From Alteromonadaceae bacterium (lineage in GTDB: Bacteria; Pseudomonadota; Gammaproteobacteria; Enterobacterales; Alteromonadaceae), in NCBI GenBank assembly GCA_015487235.1, contig WFQC01000157.1, forward strand, positions 1 to 64,000: a DNA stretch of 64,000 nt, written 5' to 3'. Numbering within the stretch: the stretch's first letter is position 1; every line of letters begins with the position of its first letter. Of this stretch, positions 1-9,734 are shown in pieces. Under the pieces are notes generated by a model. That model saw only the letters and a program-made list of their open reading frames with translations, ran no database searches and was not told where the DNA came from. Position numbers and translations under genes: made by a program.

Positions 1-468
1 ACCATACTCTCGGCAAAATAAGTCTATACCTGAAAAGATCGATACCAATAACTCATCGAAGCTATAACTGGAAGTTACTTTACTAACACTATGCTCAGAT
101 TGGTTTTTACGGGTGAATGAAGCAGTAAAACAGGGAAAATAATGTTGTAACTCTTTTTCTGTGTTCTGTAACGGCAGTTGATGAACAAGTGCTTGATAAA
201 AGGCGTGTATAAAATCGATATCATCGGTGATATCAAATACATCAATATGAATTCCTACGCTATGTTCAGGTAATTGATGAAACACCTGCTGAATGAGCGT
301 CGTTGTACCTATACCATGCTCACCTGTAAGTAATACATTGTTTTTATTAATAATGATATCTTTGAATTGAGCAATCTCATCTCTTTCGCAAAACATATTA
401 GCTATCGTGTATTTATTAATCATTGAGTTCATTTTAGTGTAATTTTTTATGCTTTGAGATAATGACAT
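1..468 (-). CDS. Partial P-loop ATPase (AAA/archaeal-ATPase-like) with non-canonical Walker A
   Basis: The reading frame is open from an ATG at 468 to the window edge, giving 156 residues; the C-terminus lies outside. A second in-frame ATG at 432 could also be the start, and neither has a clear Shine-Dalgarno. About 20 residues after the second ATG comes an F-C-E-R-D-E-I segment, then a hydrophobic strand (NNVLLTG) running into GEHGIGTTTL at about residues 49-58. This is the place of a P-loop in small AAA/ATPase_2-type proteins, but the usual Lys is Thr. A later hydrophobic stretch (GIHIDVFDI) fits a second beta strand. Walker B is beyond the edge. It lies 146 bp downstream of the TnsE-like gene on the same strand, so both may belong to one accessory element. 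It does not resemble the N-terminus of Tn7 TnsC as I know it. The family is uncertain; the frame itself is clear. Confidence 0.6.
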   Translation of the reverse strand, partial: MSLSQSIKNYTKMNSMINKYTIANMFCERDEIAQFKDIIINKNNVLLTGEHGIGTTTLIQQVFHQLPEHSVGIHIDVFDITDDIDFIHAFYQALVHQLPLQNTEKELQHYFPCFTASFTRKNQSEHSVSKVTSSYSFDELLVSIFSGIDLFCREYG

Positions 469-614
469 TTGCTAATTATTAAAATCTTTCGTTTTGACGT
501 TTTTTTGATGAAAAATATTTATATGGATTGCAAGCTAATCCTTATTACCTCTGAGCCATTTATAATCTATTTATTTGAAACTGGAAAGCTTAACAACAAG
601 GTATTATTAGGTGA

Positions 615-2339
615 TTAATTCAACTTATCCAAAATAGTATCACTAAAATGTTGAGTGCTTTTCCAAGTATGCTTCAATGTTGTCATTTTTAGGTTATTGA
701 AATAATGGGCTATTTTATTCCATACACCTTTCTCAATAGCTAGCCTTGTTAGTAATTTATTTAGCCCTATATCGGTAATTTGATCACCAGAAGTAACGTT
801 AATAAGAGCCACTCTAAAATTTTCGCCTTTTCTTGATTCAAATTCTAATAAAATATAATGGTGATTTTGATATTCAATGTTAGCTGCTATCACTTGTCTG
901 CGACGATATGTTTTTGAATCTAAATATGCCCACTGTCTATATCGAGGAGATTTAGTTAACGGCATATATTCAATAAGGTTATTTAATGGTCTAATGTAAG
1001 CTGATACACCGTCTTTTTGATTTAATAATTCAATCGCTGCTTTGAATGATTCAAAACTTGCAGGTAATGATTTAGCACGAGTTCGTTGAGGAATAATATT
1101 ACCTCTTCCGATACTTGAATCATTTGAAGAAGGGATCCCTGTACCTAGTGCGTCAGACTCATGATCTTCATTAGGTATAACAAGACCACTCATATAACGG
1201 CATTGCTCTTTTTCAGGCTTATCTGGTTTCTTTCCATCTATTGCAGCAAAACGATTGGTTGGTAATGTGATTGTTTCGTTAGAGCACAGGGCATTAGGTT
1301 CTTGTTTGTTTTGCAGATCTTTACTGCCATCAGCTTCTTCACTTTTAGATATAGGCCAAGCACTGCTTTTAGCTTCAGGTGGTAACCTATTGTTTGGATC
1401 TGTTTCTGTATTGTTGTCGTTGTCTCTGGGAAAAGTAGCATTTTCAAAAGGAAAGGAAGCTGTACAATATTTTAACTCCAAAATTAACGTTTTCCAGCCA
1501 TCTTCTGTGATTGAACATATGTTCTTGGTTCTTGCGGTTAAATTAGTAAAACCAGTAAAGGGAAAAGCTGAAGAAACATGTATCCATCTATAATTAATAG
1601 AATTTTGCATTATATCGTCAAATGGTTGGTTGGCTCCGTAAAATGCCTCTTTCGACTTTAAAATTCTACCAATAACCCAACCTTCTTCGTCAGTGATGTG
1701 TTTTCGTAAATGCAATATACAACGAGATTCTTCTTTAATATAGCCGCTATTTTGAGGATTAATTAGTGAATTTATATTATGTTTAAAAGCCCCTGAAAAA
1801 ACAGCATGTGATAAATGAGTCGATAAAGCATAGTAAAACCTAATAACTTCTATTACTGGTATTAGAATGCCAAAAGGATCGCCTTTTGAATTCTTGATCG
1901 CTATGAGCTTTGAGTAGAGACCTTCTTTACCAAATTTATAATAATTAGGTGGGATTAAATATTTACCGCCAATTTTATGGTTGGCATTAACTATTTTAAT
2001 AGTTTCATCATTAATATTAACGTCATCAATAATTTTTTCAGTTCCCGCTTTAAACGATTGTATAAAACCATTTTTCCAAACAGAGCCAATAGAAATAAAT
2101 GGTAATTGACCAACACCTATTTGAATTGATTTTCTTTCGTTGTTGCTTGTTGCATAAATAGATATTAAATCCTTGGGCTCTTTAGTATGTAAATCAGCAT
2201 CAATAAAGGGACTGATAACAATCTGTATAAATGGTTCAGAAGGAACATTATGATTACGAATAATTGCGCCAAAGGAATCGACTCGCCAATAACGATCGTC
2301 AGAGGGAAATTCCCTTATTTTAGGAATATTCCCTGCCAT
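615..2339 (-). CDS. TnsE-like Tn7 transposition target-selection protein
   Basis: This 574-residue protein resembles Tn7 TnsE (538 residues), which directs Tn7 to replicating DNA and conjugal plasmids by binding 3'-recessed ends and the sliding clamp. The judgement rests on my memory of TnsE, not on a search. The similarity is best at the C-terminus (about residues 430-530): a helix (SFESFKAAIELL), an R-x-V-I-A-A-N-I strand, then HHYILLEFES and a VTSG segment. A weaker match is an F-PFTG segment followed by ELKYC near residues 260-295. Residues 300-420 look like a low-complexity, charged linker. There are no membrane segments. It sits 52 bp beyond the lipA stop on the same strand, with no tnsABCD on its upstream side, which is unlike Tn7, where tnsE follows tnsABCD. 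It may be an orphan or part of an element extending left. ATG start; no strong ribosome binding site. Confidence 0.5.
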   Translation of the reverse strand: MAGNIPKIREFPSDDRYWRVDSFGAIIRNHNVPSEPFIQIVISPFIDADLHTKEPKDLISIYATSNNERKSIQIGVGQLPFISIGSVWKNGFIQSFKAGTEKIIDDVNINDETIKIVNANHKIGGKYLIPPNYYKFGKEGLYSKLIAIKNSKGDPFGILIPVIEVIRFYYALSTHLSHAVFSGAFKHNINSLINPQNSGYIKEESRCILHLRKHITDEEGWVIGRILKSKEAFYGANQPFDDIMQNSINYRWIHVSSAFPFTGFTNLTARTKNICSITEDGWKTLILELKYCTASFPFENATFPRDNDNNTETDPNNRLPPEAKSSAWPISKSEEADGSKDLQNKQEPNALCSNETITLPTNRFAAIDGKKPDKPEKEQCRYMSGLVIPNEDHESDALGTGIPSSNDSSIGRGNIIPQRTRAKSLPASFESFKAAIELLNQKDGVSAYIRPLNNLIEYMPLTKSPRYRQWAYLDSKTYRRRQVIAANIEYQNHHYILLEFESRKGENFRVALINVTSGDQITDIGLNKLLTRLAIEKGVWNKIAHYFNNLKMTTLKHTWKSTQHFSDTILDKLN

Positions 2340-2363
2340 TATTTATTACCCTGCCAGTACATA

Positions 2364-2391
2364 ATAACGATGTAGTACAAAATATCGTTAT
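2364..2391. repeat. 8-bp inverted repeat just after the lipA stop, with two GTACAWAATA direct repeats
   Basis: ATAACGAT (2364-2371) and ATCGTTAT (2384-2391) form an 8-bp stem with a 12-nt loop directly beyond the lipA stop. GTACATAATA (2357-2366) and GTACAAAATA (2375-2384) repeat in direct orientation 18 bp apart. There is no T-tract on the lipA side, so it is a poor terminator. It marks the junction between the core lipA block and the accessory TnsE-like gene. Confidence 0.4.
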
Positions 2392-3408
2392 TTAGTAGTC
2401 AGAAGCGTTGTAATTTACATTTACTTCTTCACCCGCGGCTTGTTTGTCTGCATGATAACTTGAGCGCACTAACGGCCCACAAGCAGCATGTTTAAAGCCC
2501 ATTTTTATGGCTTCTTGATGAAACATATCAAAATCGTCAGGGTGAACATAACGTTCAACAGGTAGGTGATGTTTACTCGGTTGTAAGTATTGGCCAATGG
2601 TTAACATAGTTACACCATGGGCGCGTAAATCACGCATTACCTCGAGTATTTCATCGTTAGTTTCTCCTAAACCAACCATAAGACCTGATTTTGTTGGTAC
2701 ATTAGGGTTGGTTTCACCAAACTTTTTCAATAAATCAAGTGACCATTGATAGTTCGCACCAGGGCGAGCTTTGGTGTATAAGCGTGGTGCCGTTTCTAAG
2801 TTATGATTAAATACATCTGGTGGATTTTGATTTAAAATAGCTAAAGCTCTGTCCATACGGCCACGAAAATCAGGTACTAATATTTCTACTTTGGTATCGG
2901 GTGCGTGTTGTGCTATTGCTTTGATACAATCAGCAAATTGTTGTGCGCCGCCATCGCGCAAATCGTCGCGATCTACTGAGGTGATCACCACATATTTTAA
3001 CTTCATGTCTTTTAGCGTTAAGGCAAGCTTTTCGGGCTCTTGCGGATCAGGGGCAAGAGGTCGTCCATGGCCAACATCACAAAAAGGACAACGGCGGGTA
3101 CAAATATCACCTAAGATCATAAAAGTGGCAGTACCATGATTAAAACATTCTGAGAGGTTAGGGCAAGAAGCTTCTTCACACACAGAATGTAAATTATGCT
3201 TACGTAAGGCTGATTTTATTCCATCAATTCTGTCGGTGCTACGTGGTAGTTTGATACGTAACCATTCAGGTTTACGCAACATACTTTCGCGTGTTGAGGG
3301 TACAACTTTGATAGGAATATGTGCCATTTTATCGGCATCTCGCATTTTTGTGCCAGGTGCAACTCTGGTTGTTTTTTTGTTTGCTTGGCTTGTGCTATTC
3401 GTTGTCAT
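2392..3408 (-). CDS. lipA: Lipoyl synthase LipA
   Basis: Radical SAM enzyme that inserts two sulfurs into octanoyl groups on the E2 and H proteins to form lipoyl cofactor in the cytosol. Counting from the start chosen here (338 residues), the auxiliary cluster cysteines are C77, C82 and C88 (the C-x4-C-x5-C pattern). The radical SAM cluster cysteines are C103, C107 and C110 (C-x3-C-x2-C). Other family landmarks are [15 protein letters not shown] and the C-terminal [11 protein letters not shown]. An in-frame ATG upstream at 3450 lies deep inside lipB; the start at 3408 is preferred because an AGGAT lies about 9 nt upstream. It still overlaps lipB by 14 nt, which implies coupled translation. 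The first 35 or so residues are a polar extension beyond the conserved core. It lies downstream of lipB, the enzyme that makes its substrate. Confidence 0.97.
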   Translation of the reverse strand: MTTNSTSQANKKTTRVAPGTKMRDADKMAHIPIKVVPSTRESMLRKPEWLRIKLPRSTDRIDGIKSALRKHNLHSVCEEASCPNLSECFNHGTATFMILGDICTRRCPFCDVGHGRPLAPDPQEPEKLALTLKDMKLKYVVITSVDRDDLRDGGAQQFADCIKAIAQHAPDTKVEILVPDFRGRMDRALAILNQNPPDVFNHNLETAPRLYTKARPGANYQWSLDLLKKFGETNPNVPTKSGLMVGLGETNDEILEVMRDLRAHGVTMLTIGQYLQPSKHHLPVERYVHPDDFDMFHQEAIKMGFKHAACGPLVRSSYHADKQAAGEEVNVNYNASDY

Positions 3409-4054
3409 TGGTTGGTAATCCTGTTTCGTAGCGAAGATCGGTTGCTGCAAATAATTGTGTTAAGTGTTTTACAAGGGCTTTGCCTGCTGCCTCAGTACTA
3501 TTGAGTGTTGAAATATCAGCACTTTGGATCATTTCGAGGCCAGCATAGCCACAAGGGTTTATACGCAGAAATGGTTCGAGATCCATATTGACATTAAGTG
3601 CTAAACCATGAAAAGAGCAACCTTTTCTAACTCGTAAGCCTAAAGAAGCTATTTTTTTACCATCAACATAAACGCCAGGCGCATCAGCTTTGGGGGCTGC
3701 AGTTATTTGGTAGTCTTTTAAAGCGGCAACAATGCCATTTTCAATTAAGGTAACGAGTTGGCGAACGCCCATTTTTCGTCGGCGCAGGTCGATCATAAAA
3801 TAAATAACTTGTTGGCCCGGGCCATGATAGGTTACTTGTCCACCTCGATCTACTTTAACCACTTCAATATCGCCTGGCATTAATAGGTGTTCTTCTTTAC
3901 CTGCTTGACCTTGCGTAAAAACAGGAGGATGCTCAACTAGCCAGAGTTCATCGGGCGTATCTTCTCTGCGATTATCGGTAAAGTGTTGCATTGCTTGCCA
4001 TACAGGGGTGTATTTCATGGTGGCAAGTTGTCGAATTATGAGAGTATTATTCAA
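3395..4054 (-). CDS. lipB: Octanoyl-[acyl-carrier-protein]:protein octanoyltransferase LipB
   Basis: Transfers octanoate from ACP to lipoyl domains, the first step of endogenous lipoate synthesis. At 219 residues the length is typical. [12 protein letters not shown] lies at about residues 70-81, the DGKKIASLG segment with the conserved Lys at about 132-139, and the catalytic Cys in NPCGYAGL at about residue 168. It is followed by lipA with overlapping ends, and preceded across a terminator-like hairpin by ybeD, the same order as in E. coli (ybeD-lipB-lipA). Cytosolic; no signal peptide. Confidence 0.97.
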   Translation of the reverse strand: MNNTLIIRQLATMKYTPVWQAMQHFTDNRREDTPDELWLVEHPPVFTQGQAGKEEHLLMPGDIEVVKVDRGGQVTYHGPGQQVIYFMIDLRRRKMGVRQLVTLIENGIVAALKDYQITAAPKADAPGVYVDGKKIASLGLRVRKGCSFHGLALNVNMDLEPFLRINPCGYAGLEMIQSADISTLNSTEAAGKALVKHLTQLFAATDLRYETGLPTNDNE

Positions 4055-4120
4055 GCGATTATCTCATCAATCAATTAGAATGTTGCATTATAGCGAAACT
4101 TTAGGAAAAGTGAGTAGATA

Positions 4121-4174
4121 AATTAAGCCGCTTTTAATGGGGTTAACTTAAAGCTAACTAAAAGCGGCTTAATT
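4121..4174 (-). terminator. Strong hairpin between ybeD and lipB
   Basis: A perfect 16-bp inverted repeat (4121-4136 with 4159-4174, arm AATTAAGCCGCTTTTA) encloses a 22-nt loop. It starts 6 bp beyond the ybeD stop on the minus strand. It is symmetrical, with AT-rich ends, so it can act as a bidirectional rho-independent terminator, separating ybeD from lipB transcription. Confidence 0.8.
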
Positions 4175-4179
4175 ATTAT

Positions 4180-4443
4180 TTACAATACGTACCTTACTTG
4201 CTCAATGGCGTTTAAGGTTTTGTATATTTTTTCAATATGTTCTTTACTGGTTACTGTTACGGGTATTGATACCGAGTGGTAATTGCCTTTAGCGCTTGGC
4301 TTAATGCTAGTTGTGTAGTCACCCGGTGTATGCTTTTGTAATTCAGCAATAATAAGATCAGGCAACTCATCACAGGCAACGCCCATAACTTTAAAGTTTA
4401 AAACGGTTGGAAATTCCAATAATTCATCAAATTTGGTATTCAT
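4180..4443 (-). CDS. ybeD: YbeD family protein (DUF493)
   Basis: This small 87-residue protein matches the E. coli YbeD/DUF493 family: MNTKFDELLEFPTVLNFKVMG at the N-terminus and a C-terminal segment ending in I-E-Q-V-R-Y-V-L. The fold is ACT-like (ferredoxin-like), known from the family, and the molecular function is not established. It lies between dacA and lipB, its invariable place in enterobacteria and Alteromonadales. An AAGAG ribosome binding site lies about 8 nt upstream of the ATG. A strong terminator follows, so it probably ends the dacA-ybeD transcript. Confidence 0.93.
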   Translation of the reverse strand: MNTKFDELLEFPTVLNFKVMGVACDELPDLIIAELQKHTPGDYTTSIKPSAKGNYHSVSIPVTVTSKEHIEKIYKTLNAIEQVRYVL

Positions 4444-4470
4444 TTTTAAAATCTCTTACTTATGTTGAAG

Positions 4471-5652
4471 CTAATCAACAAATTGTAATTTTATATAATC
4501 AACTAAGCGGCTAAACCAACTGCCTTCATTCACCTCTTGTAAGGTTACTAGAGGGTATTCAGCAATATCTTCGCCATCAAGTTGTAAAAACAATTTACCG
4601 ACAACTTCACCCTTAGCGATTGGGGCTTTAAGTTGGCGCTCTAATTTGAAGTTAGCTTGTAAATTTTTACGTTGGCCTCGTGGAATCGTGATCGGTGTAT
4701 CAGACAATATGCCTAAGTCAACTTCACTAATATCACCCATCCACACTTTATTTGAGGCAAATTTTTCACCTGCTTTATAAGGTATGATCGTTTCAAAAAA
4801 TCTAAAGCCATAATTTAATAATTTTTTACTTTCAACTTTACGCGCTCGTTCGCTTTTTGTGCCCATTACGACTGAAATTAAACGCATATTATTTTTGGTT
4901 GCTGAGGCGACTAAGCTGTAACCCGCTTGTGATGTATGACCTGTTTTTAGGCCGTCAACATTCATGCTTTTATCCCATAACAGACTGTTACGGTTATATT
5001 GTTTGATATTATTGTAGGTAAATGATTTTTGTTTATAAATTTTATATTCTTCGGGTACGTCTCTGATCAAGGCTTGTGCGAGTGTGGCCATATCACGAGG
5101 TGTTGTCATATGGCTATCGCTGTGCAAGCCATGACTATTTTCAAAATAAGTTGATGTCATACCGAGTTGTTCTGCATGCGCATTCATTAAATCAGCAAAT
5201 GCACTTTCACTACCAGCGATATGTTCAGCCATAGCTACACAAGCATCGTTACCTGAGGCAACAATAATACCTTGGTTTAATAAATTTACTGGTACTTCAG
5301 TACCTGCTTCTATCCACATTAATGAACTACCAGCAAATACGGGGTTTTGTGCCCATGCCGTTTCGCTTATTAATACTTTATCGTCATTAGAAATATTACC
5401 CGCTTGAATTTCTTTACCGATAATATAGCTGGTCATCATTTTGGTTAAGCTTGCAGGAGGAAGCTGTGTATCAGCATTGCCTTCAGCAATAACTTTACCT
5501 GTAGTGTAATCGATTAGGATATAACCTTTTGCATTAATTTCAGGGGGATTAGGAATAATAACAGCCGCTTGGCTAAAGCTGGCAACTGCAAAGGTGATTG
5601 CCGCAAAAAATTTGATTATTTTATTCGTTTTAGGGGTCATACAACTCGCCAT
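4471..5652 (-). CDS. dacA: D-alanyl-D-alanine carboxypeptidase (PBP5/6 family)
   Basis: Removes the terminal D-Ala from peptidoglycan pentapeptides at the periplasmic face of the inner membrane. The N-terminal signal peptide (hydrophobic core FFAAITFAVASF) ends near the A-A of SQAA at about residue 30. The three serine-acyl motifs are all present: S68-x-x-K71 in PASLTK, SGN at 133-135 and KTG at 236-238. A C-terminal beta domain (about 290-370) precedes the last 20 residues (SWFSRLVDYIKLQFVD), which form the amphipathic membrane anchor typical of PBP5. At 393 residues the length is normal. The start may be the ATG four codons on (5640), which has GGCGAG upstream; neither site is strong. It follows rlpA and precedes ybeD. 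Confidence 0.95.
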   Translation of the reverse strand: MASCMTPKTNKIIKFFAAITFAVASFSQAAVIIPNPPEINAKGYILIDYTTGKVIAEGNADTQLPPASLTKMMTSYIIGKEIQAGNISNDDKVLISETAWAQNPVFAGSSLMWIEAGTEVPVNLLNQGIIVASGNDACVAMAEHIAGSESAFADLMNAHAEQLGMTSTYFENSHGLHSDSHMTTPRDMATLAQALIRDVPEEYKIYKQKSFTYNNIKQYNRNSLLWDKSMNVDGLKTGHTSQAGYSLVASATKNNMRLISVVMGTKSERARKVESKKLLNYGFRFFETIIPYKAGEKFASNKVWMGDISEVDLGILSDTPITIPRGQRKNLQANFKLERQLKAPIAKGEVVGKLFLQLDGEDIAEYPLVTLQEVNEGSWFSRLVDYIKLQFVD

Positions 5653-5792
5653 ATTTTTAGATACATAAATTGAGAAATAATTAACTGAAATATTGTACCA
5701 TTTTTATTAACTAAATAAATGCTTGTTACATTTTATCTCAATTGAGTATATCGTTAGGGTACGCACTAGATTACTTAGCGTTATAGTACCAT

Positions 5793-6632
5793 TTATTCTG
5801 CGGTGTTTTTACGGGGAAAGGCTTGAGGGTAGCCGTTTTCTCGCAAATTTTGCAGTAATTGTTGCACTTCTTCTTCACTGGTCATTGGACCTATTTGTAC
5901 GCGAAAAATTCCATCTTGAGCTAACCAATTAACCTTTTTTTGATAAAGGGCAGCTAAGGCATTAGCGGTGTTTTTAGCTTTTTCAATACTTTTAGTAGCA
6001 AATACTTGAATATAATGTTGTTGAGCATCTGCAAATTGTGGCGTTTGAAAATGAGAAATAGTAGGAGCCAATGTCGCTTTGTTGTTTTCTTTTGCTCGTT
6101 GGGCTGTTAAGTAATTGATACTTTCTATTTTTACTTGAGCAGTACCCTTTTTTAACATATCAAGTTTATAAGCAGCACTGTACGAAAGGTCAATAATACG
6201 ATCATCATGAAAAGGGCCACGATCGTTTACTCGTACAATAACTGATTTGTTATTGCTTAAATTGGTCACCTTAACATAGGTAGGTAAGGGCAATGTTTTA
6301 TGGGCGGCACTCATATCATACATATTATAAATTTCACCATTTGACGTTAAATGACCATGAAATTTATTACCATAGTAAGATGCGATCCCTGTTTGTTGAA
6401 AGTTATCGGCATTAGCTAACACTTTATAGTGTTTACCCAATACGGTGTAATCTTTATTACCACCGCGGCTTTTGGGCTCATCACGAGGAATAGCATCTTT
6501 TAATTCGTGTGGATGAGGTAAGCGATCGGGTGTGCTGTCATGTTTTTGCTGATAACGCCCTGTGTTAACTGAACAGGCAGAGAGTAAAAAAAGTAATAAG
6601 CTAACAATAATCGTATGAAATTTACTGTGCAT
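5793..6632 (-). CDS. rlpA: Septal ring lytic transglycosylase RlpA
   Basis: Outer-membrane lipoprotein that cleaves glycan strands stripped of peptides at the septum. The signal peptide ends in the lipobox LLSAC with Cys20. A double-psi beta-barrel domain spans about residues 82-165 (GIASYYG, KTLPLPTYVKVTNL, VRVNDRGPFHDDRIIDLS). A SPOR domain binding denuded peptidoglycan covers about residues 205-279 (HYIQVFATKS to VQIGPM). At 279 residues it is shorter than the E. coli protein, through a shorter linker. An AAGGAT ribosome binding site lies about 11 nt upstream. It lies between mrdB and dacA, as in E. coli. Confidence 0.95.
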   Translation of the reverse strand: MHSKFHTIIVSLLLFLLSACSVNTGRYQQKHDSTPDRLPHPHELKDAIPRDEPKSRGGNKDYTVLGKHYKVLANADNFQQTGIASYYGNKFHGHLTSNGEIYNMYDMSAAHKTLPLPTYVKVTNLSNNKSVIVRVNDRGPFHDDRIIDLSYSAAYKLDMLKKGTAQVKIESINYLTAQRAKENNKATLAPTISHFQTPQFADAQQHYIQVFATKSIEKAKNTANALAALYQKKVNWLAQDGIFRVQIGPMTSEEEVQQLLQNLRENGYPQAFPRKNTAE

Positions 6633-6663
6633 ATTGATGGCTTATCCTTTTAACATGTGTGCA

Positions 6664-7785
6664 TTAGGCATTAAAACGTCGATGTGTACCTATAGCCATA
6701 ATAATACCAAAACCAGCCATTAAGGTAACCATAGACGTACCGCCATAGCTTACCAAAGGTAAAGGTACACCGACAACGGGTAATAGTCCTGAAACCATAC
6801 CAATATTTACAAAAACATAAACAAAAAAAGTCAGCGTTAAACTACCAGCAAGTAATTTAGTAAAAGCATGTTGTGCATTGGTGGCGATCCATAAGCCTCG
6901 CATGACAATAGCAAGGTAAACCGTAAGTAATAGGGTAACGCCAATTAAACCAAATTCTTCGCTGAACACGGCAAAAATAAAGTCAGTATGGCGTTCAGGT
7001 AAAAATTCAAGTTGTGATTGAGTACCTTGTAACCAACCTTTACCATGAATACCGCCAGAGCCAATGGCTATTTTTGATTGAATAATATGGTAGCCCGAGC
7101 CAAGCGGATCTTGCTCAGGGTTTAAAAAAGTTAGTACTCGTTGCTTTTGATAATCTTTCATCAAAAACATCCACAATATAGGTGCAAAAGCTGAAGCTAA
7201 GCCAACACATAATCCAATAAGTTTCCAACTTGCTCCAGCTAAGAAAATAACAAAAATTCCTGAACTGGCGATCAGTAATGATGTACCTAAATCAGGTTGT
7301 TTGGCAATTAATAAGGTTGGTATTAAGACTAAAACAAAGGCAATAAAAATATGTTGCAGTTTTGCGGGTAAATTGTACTGGCTTATATACCAAGCGATCA
7401 TCATGGGTACGACGAGTTTCATTATTTCTGAAGGCTGAAATTTCATAAAACCTAGATCAAGCCAGCGTTGTGCTCCTTTACCTACATGGCCAAACAGCAG
7501 TACGGCAGCTAATAATAATATACCAGCCACAAAGACAGGAACAGCCCATTTTTGATAACTTAATGGGGGAATTTGTGCAATAGCCAGCATAACCACTAAG
7601 CCAATACCTAAGCGAATAGCTTGGCGGATCACGATATCAAACTCTTGCCCACCTGCACTGTACACAACAAATAAGCCTAACGTCATTAAGCTTAACAAAC
7701 CCAATAACAAAGGTATATCAATATGAATTCTTTGCCAAAATGATGGTGTTTTATGTTGATCTTGTCCAGATGAACGCATTGACAT
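6664..7785 (-). CDS. mrdB: Rod-shape SEDS glycosyltransferase RodA
   Basis: Polymerises lipid II glycan chains for lateral wall elongation, in complex with PBP2. The 373-residue protein has about ten hydrophobic helices starting near residue 25. It shows the SEDS signatures: [18 protein letters not shown] near 106-123, [37 protein letters not shown], and the C-terminal [20 protein letters not shown]. It lies directly downstream of mrdA with a 9-bp gap, so the two partners are co-translated. Inner membrane. Confidence 0.96.
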   Translation of the reverse strand: MSMRSSGQDQHKTPSFWQRIHIDIPLLLGLLSLMTLGLFVVYSAGGQEFDIVIRQAIRLGIGLVVMLAIAQIPPLSYQKWAVPVFVAGILLLAAVLLFGHVGKGAQRWLDLGFMKFQPSEIMKLVVPMMIAWYISQYNLPAKLQHIFIAFVLVLIPTLLIAKQPDLGTSLLIASSGIFVIFLAGASWKLIGLCVGLASAFAPILWMFLMKDYQKQRVLTFLNPEQDPLGSGYHIIQSKIAIGSGGIHGKGWLQGTQSQLEFLPERHTDFIFAVFSEEFGLIGVTLLLTVYLAIVMRGLWIATNAQHAFTKLLAGSLTLTFFVYVFVNIGMVSGLLPVVGVPLPLVSYGGTSMVTLMAGFGIIMAIGTHRRFNA

Positions 7786-7794
7786 TAGGTTAAC

Positions 7795-9720
7795 CTATTT
7801 AGTTTTTTGTTTTTTATCAAAACGATGGCCAAAATATTGATCCATTATTTGTCTGGCAACAGGGCCAGCGTTGGTTCCACCGCCCCCTTTGGCAACATTT
7901 TCTATTGCAACAGCGACGACTATTTCAGGATTATTATAAGGAGCAAAGGCTATAAACATAGCATTATCACGCTTGCGTTCCTTGATTTTACTGGCATCAT
8001 ATTTTTCATCTTGTGCTACGCTGGCTACTTGAGCTGATCCTGTTTTTCCTGCAGCGTCATAGTGAGTGCCTTTAAAAGCAAAATGTCCTGTTGCACTAGG
8101 TTTTTGCACGGTATCGTGCATGGCGCTTAATATAATATCCCAGTATTTATCGTTAGTTAGTTTGATCGGGGCTTTATTTTCATAGTTTATTTCTTGATGA
8201 ATGGCTTGTTCTACCATAGTTTCATTACCTTGTTTTATGGGGGGTAATGATTGTGTTGTGGCTTTAAGTAAATGTGGTATTTTTATTTCACCCTTGTTCA
8301 CTAAAATGCTGGTAGCTTGTGCTAACTGCAAAGGCGTTACTGACCAAAAGCTTTGTCCTATGCCAATAGATACGGTTTCACCTGTGTACCAAGGTTGATT
8401 AAAACGTCGTCTTTTCCACTGAACGCTAGGTAATATGCCGCGACTTTCTTCATGAATATCAATACCGGTATAATCACCAAAGCCAAATTTTTCCATCATA
8501 TCGCTAATGCGGTTAATGCCTAATTTAAACGCCAAGTCATAAAAATAAATATTACAAGATTGCTCAATCGCTTTATTTAAATTAACCCAGCCGTGTCCCC
8601 ATTTTTTCCAGTCACGGTATTTTTTCTCAATACCCTTGAGCTGATACCAGCCGGGATCCATAATTTTAGTTTCAGGGGTGATCACTTTGGAATCTAAGCC
8701 TAATAAGCCTATAAATGGCTTAATCGTTGAAGCAGGTGGATAACCTTGTACCGTACGGTTTATTAAAGGTAAGTTTTTTGAGTTAAGCAGTTTTTTATAA
8801 TTTTTACTGCTAATACCGTGTACAAAGAGGTTGCCATCGTAACTGGGGTTTGAATACATTGCCAGTACTTCGCCGGTACGAGGGTCAAGCGCAACTACGG
8901 CGCCACGTTTGCCTTGCATAGCACGCTTAGCCACCATTTGTAATTCAATATCAAGTGAAAGCGTTAAGTCTTTTCCCGGAATAGGCGGTGTAAAATCAAG
9001 GGTACGAATAATGCGGCCTTGATTGTTAATTTCTACTTCTTGGTGGCCTATTGTTCCGTGCAGAATATCTTCATAATATTTTTCTAACCCTAATTTACCA
9101 ATATCACGGGTGGCAGCGTAGTTTTCCGTTTTATTTTCGCGGGCAAGTTTTTGAGCATCTTTACGGTTAATGCGAGCCACATAACCTAATGAATGTGTGG
9201 TTAAGTCGCCAAAGGGATAGTAACGCTTTAGTCGCGCATCAATGACAACACCAGGAAATTTATGCTGATTTACTGAAAAAAGAGCAACTTGTTGTTCACT
9301 TAAACGTGATTTTAATTCAACGGGCTTAAAACGGCGCTTTCGGCGTAAATTTTTAAAAAATTTACGCTGATTCTCAGGCGAGATCTCAAGTAATTCACTG
9401 AGTGCTTTTACCGTTTTTTCTAAATCTTTAACTTGTTCAGGAATAATTTCTAAACTGTAAACGGGTTTATTTTCAGCCAGTAATACACCATTTCGGTCAT
9501 AAATTAAGCCTCTGTTCGGCGCAACAGGCAAAAGTTTTATGCGATTACTGTTTGAACGCGTTTGATACTTTTCATAAGATCGTACTTGTAGCTCATAAAT
9601 ATTATTAAACAGTATGAGTGATAAAATAAAAACGCCAAGTAATGCAATAAAAGCCCGACGAGCAAATAAGTTTGCTTCAGCGGTGTGATTTCTAATAATA
9701 ACGCGTTTATTTTTTATCAC
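7795..9720 (-). CDS. mrdA: Penicillin-binding protein 2 (elongation transpeptidase)
   Basis: Class B PBP that crosslinks peptidoglycan during elongation. One N-terminal membrane helix (about residues 22-42) is followed by the PBP dimerisation domain (with the NRGLIYDRNG segment at 69-78) and the transpeptidase domain. The active site is S331-T-I-K334 in GYPPAST, the second motif is S388-C-N390, and KTG lies at 559-561. At 641 residues the length is normal. The start is GTG at 9720, with AGGAT about 6 nt upstream. It begins 14 bp after the rlmH stop and runs straight into mrdB. Confidence 0.96.
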   Translation of the reverse strand: MIKNKRVIIRNHTAEANLFARRAFIALLGVFILSLILFNNIYELQVRSYEKYQTRSNSNRIKLLPVAPNRGLIYDRNGVLLAENKPVYSLEIIPEQVKDLEKTVKALSELLEISPENQRKFFKNLRRKRRFKPVELKSRLSEQQVALFSVNQHKFPGVVIDARLKRYYPFGDLTTHSLGYVARINRKDAQKLARENKTENYAATRDIGKLGLEKYYEDILHGTIGHQEVEINNQGRIIRTLDFTPPIPGKDLTLSLDIELQMVAKRAMQGKRGAVVALDPRTGEVLAMYSNPSYDGNLFVHGISSKNYKKLLNSKNLPLINRTVQGYPPASTIKPFIGLLGLDSKVITPETKIMDPGWYQLKGIEKKYRDWKKWGHGWVNLNKAIEQSCNIYFYDLAFKLGINRISDMMEKFGFGDYTGIDIHEESRGILPSVQWKRRRFNQPWYTGETVSIGIGQSFWSVTPLQLAQATSILVNKGEIKIPHLLKATTQSLPPIKQGNETMVEQAIHQEINYENKAPIKLTNDKYWDIILSAMHDTVQKPSATGHFAFKGTHYDAAGKTGSAQVASVAQDEKYDASKIKERKRDNAMFIAFAPYNNPEIVVAVAIENVAKGGGGTNAGPVARQIMDQYFGHRFDKKQKTK

Positions 9721-9734
9721 CTAAGCATCCTATT

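Noticed and set aside
1255-1593. A plus-strand ORF of 112 codons inside the TnsE-like gene
   Set aside because: It reads the antisense of the low-complexity linker; no ribosome binding site and no family resemblance.
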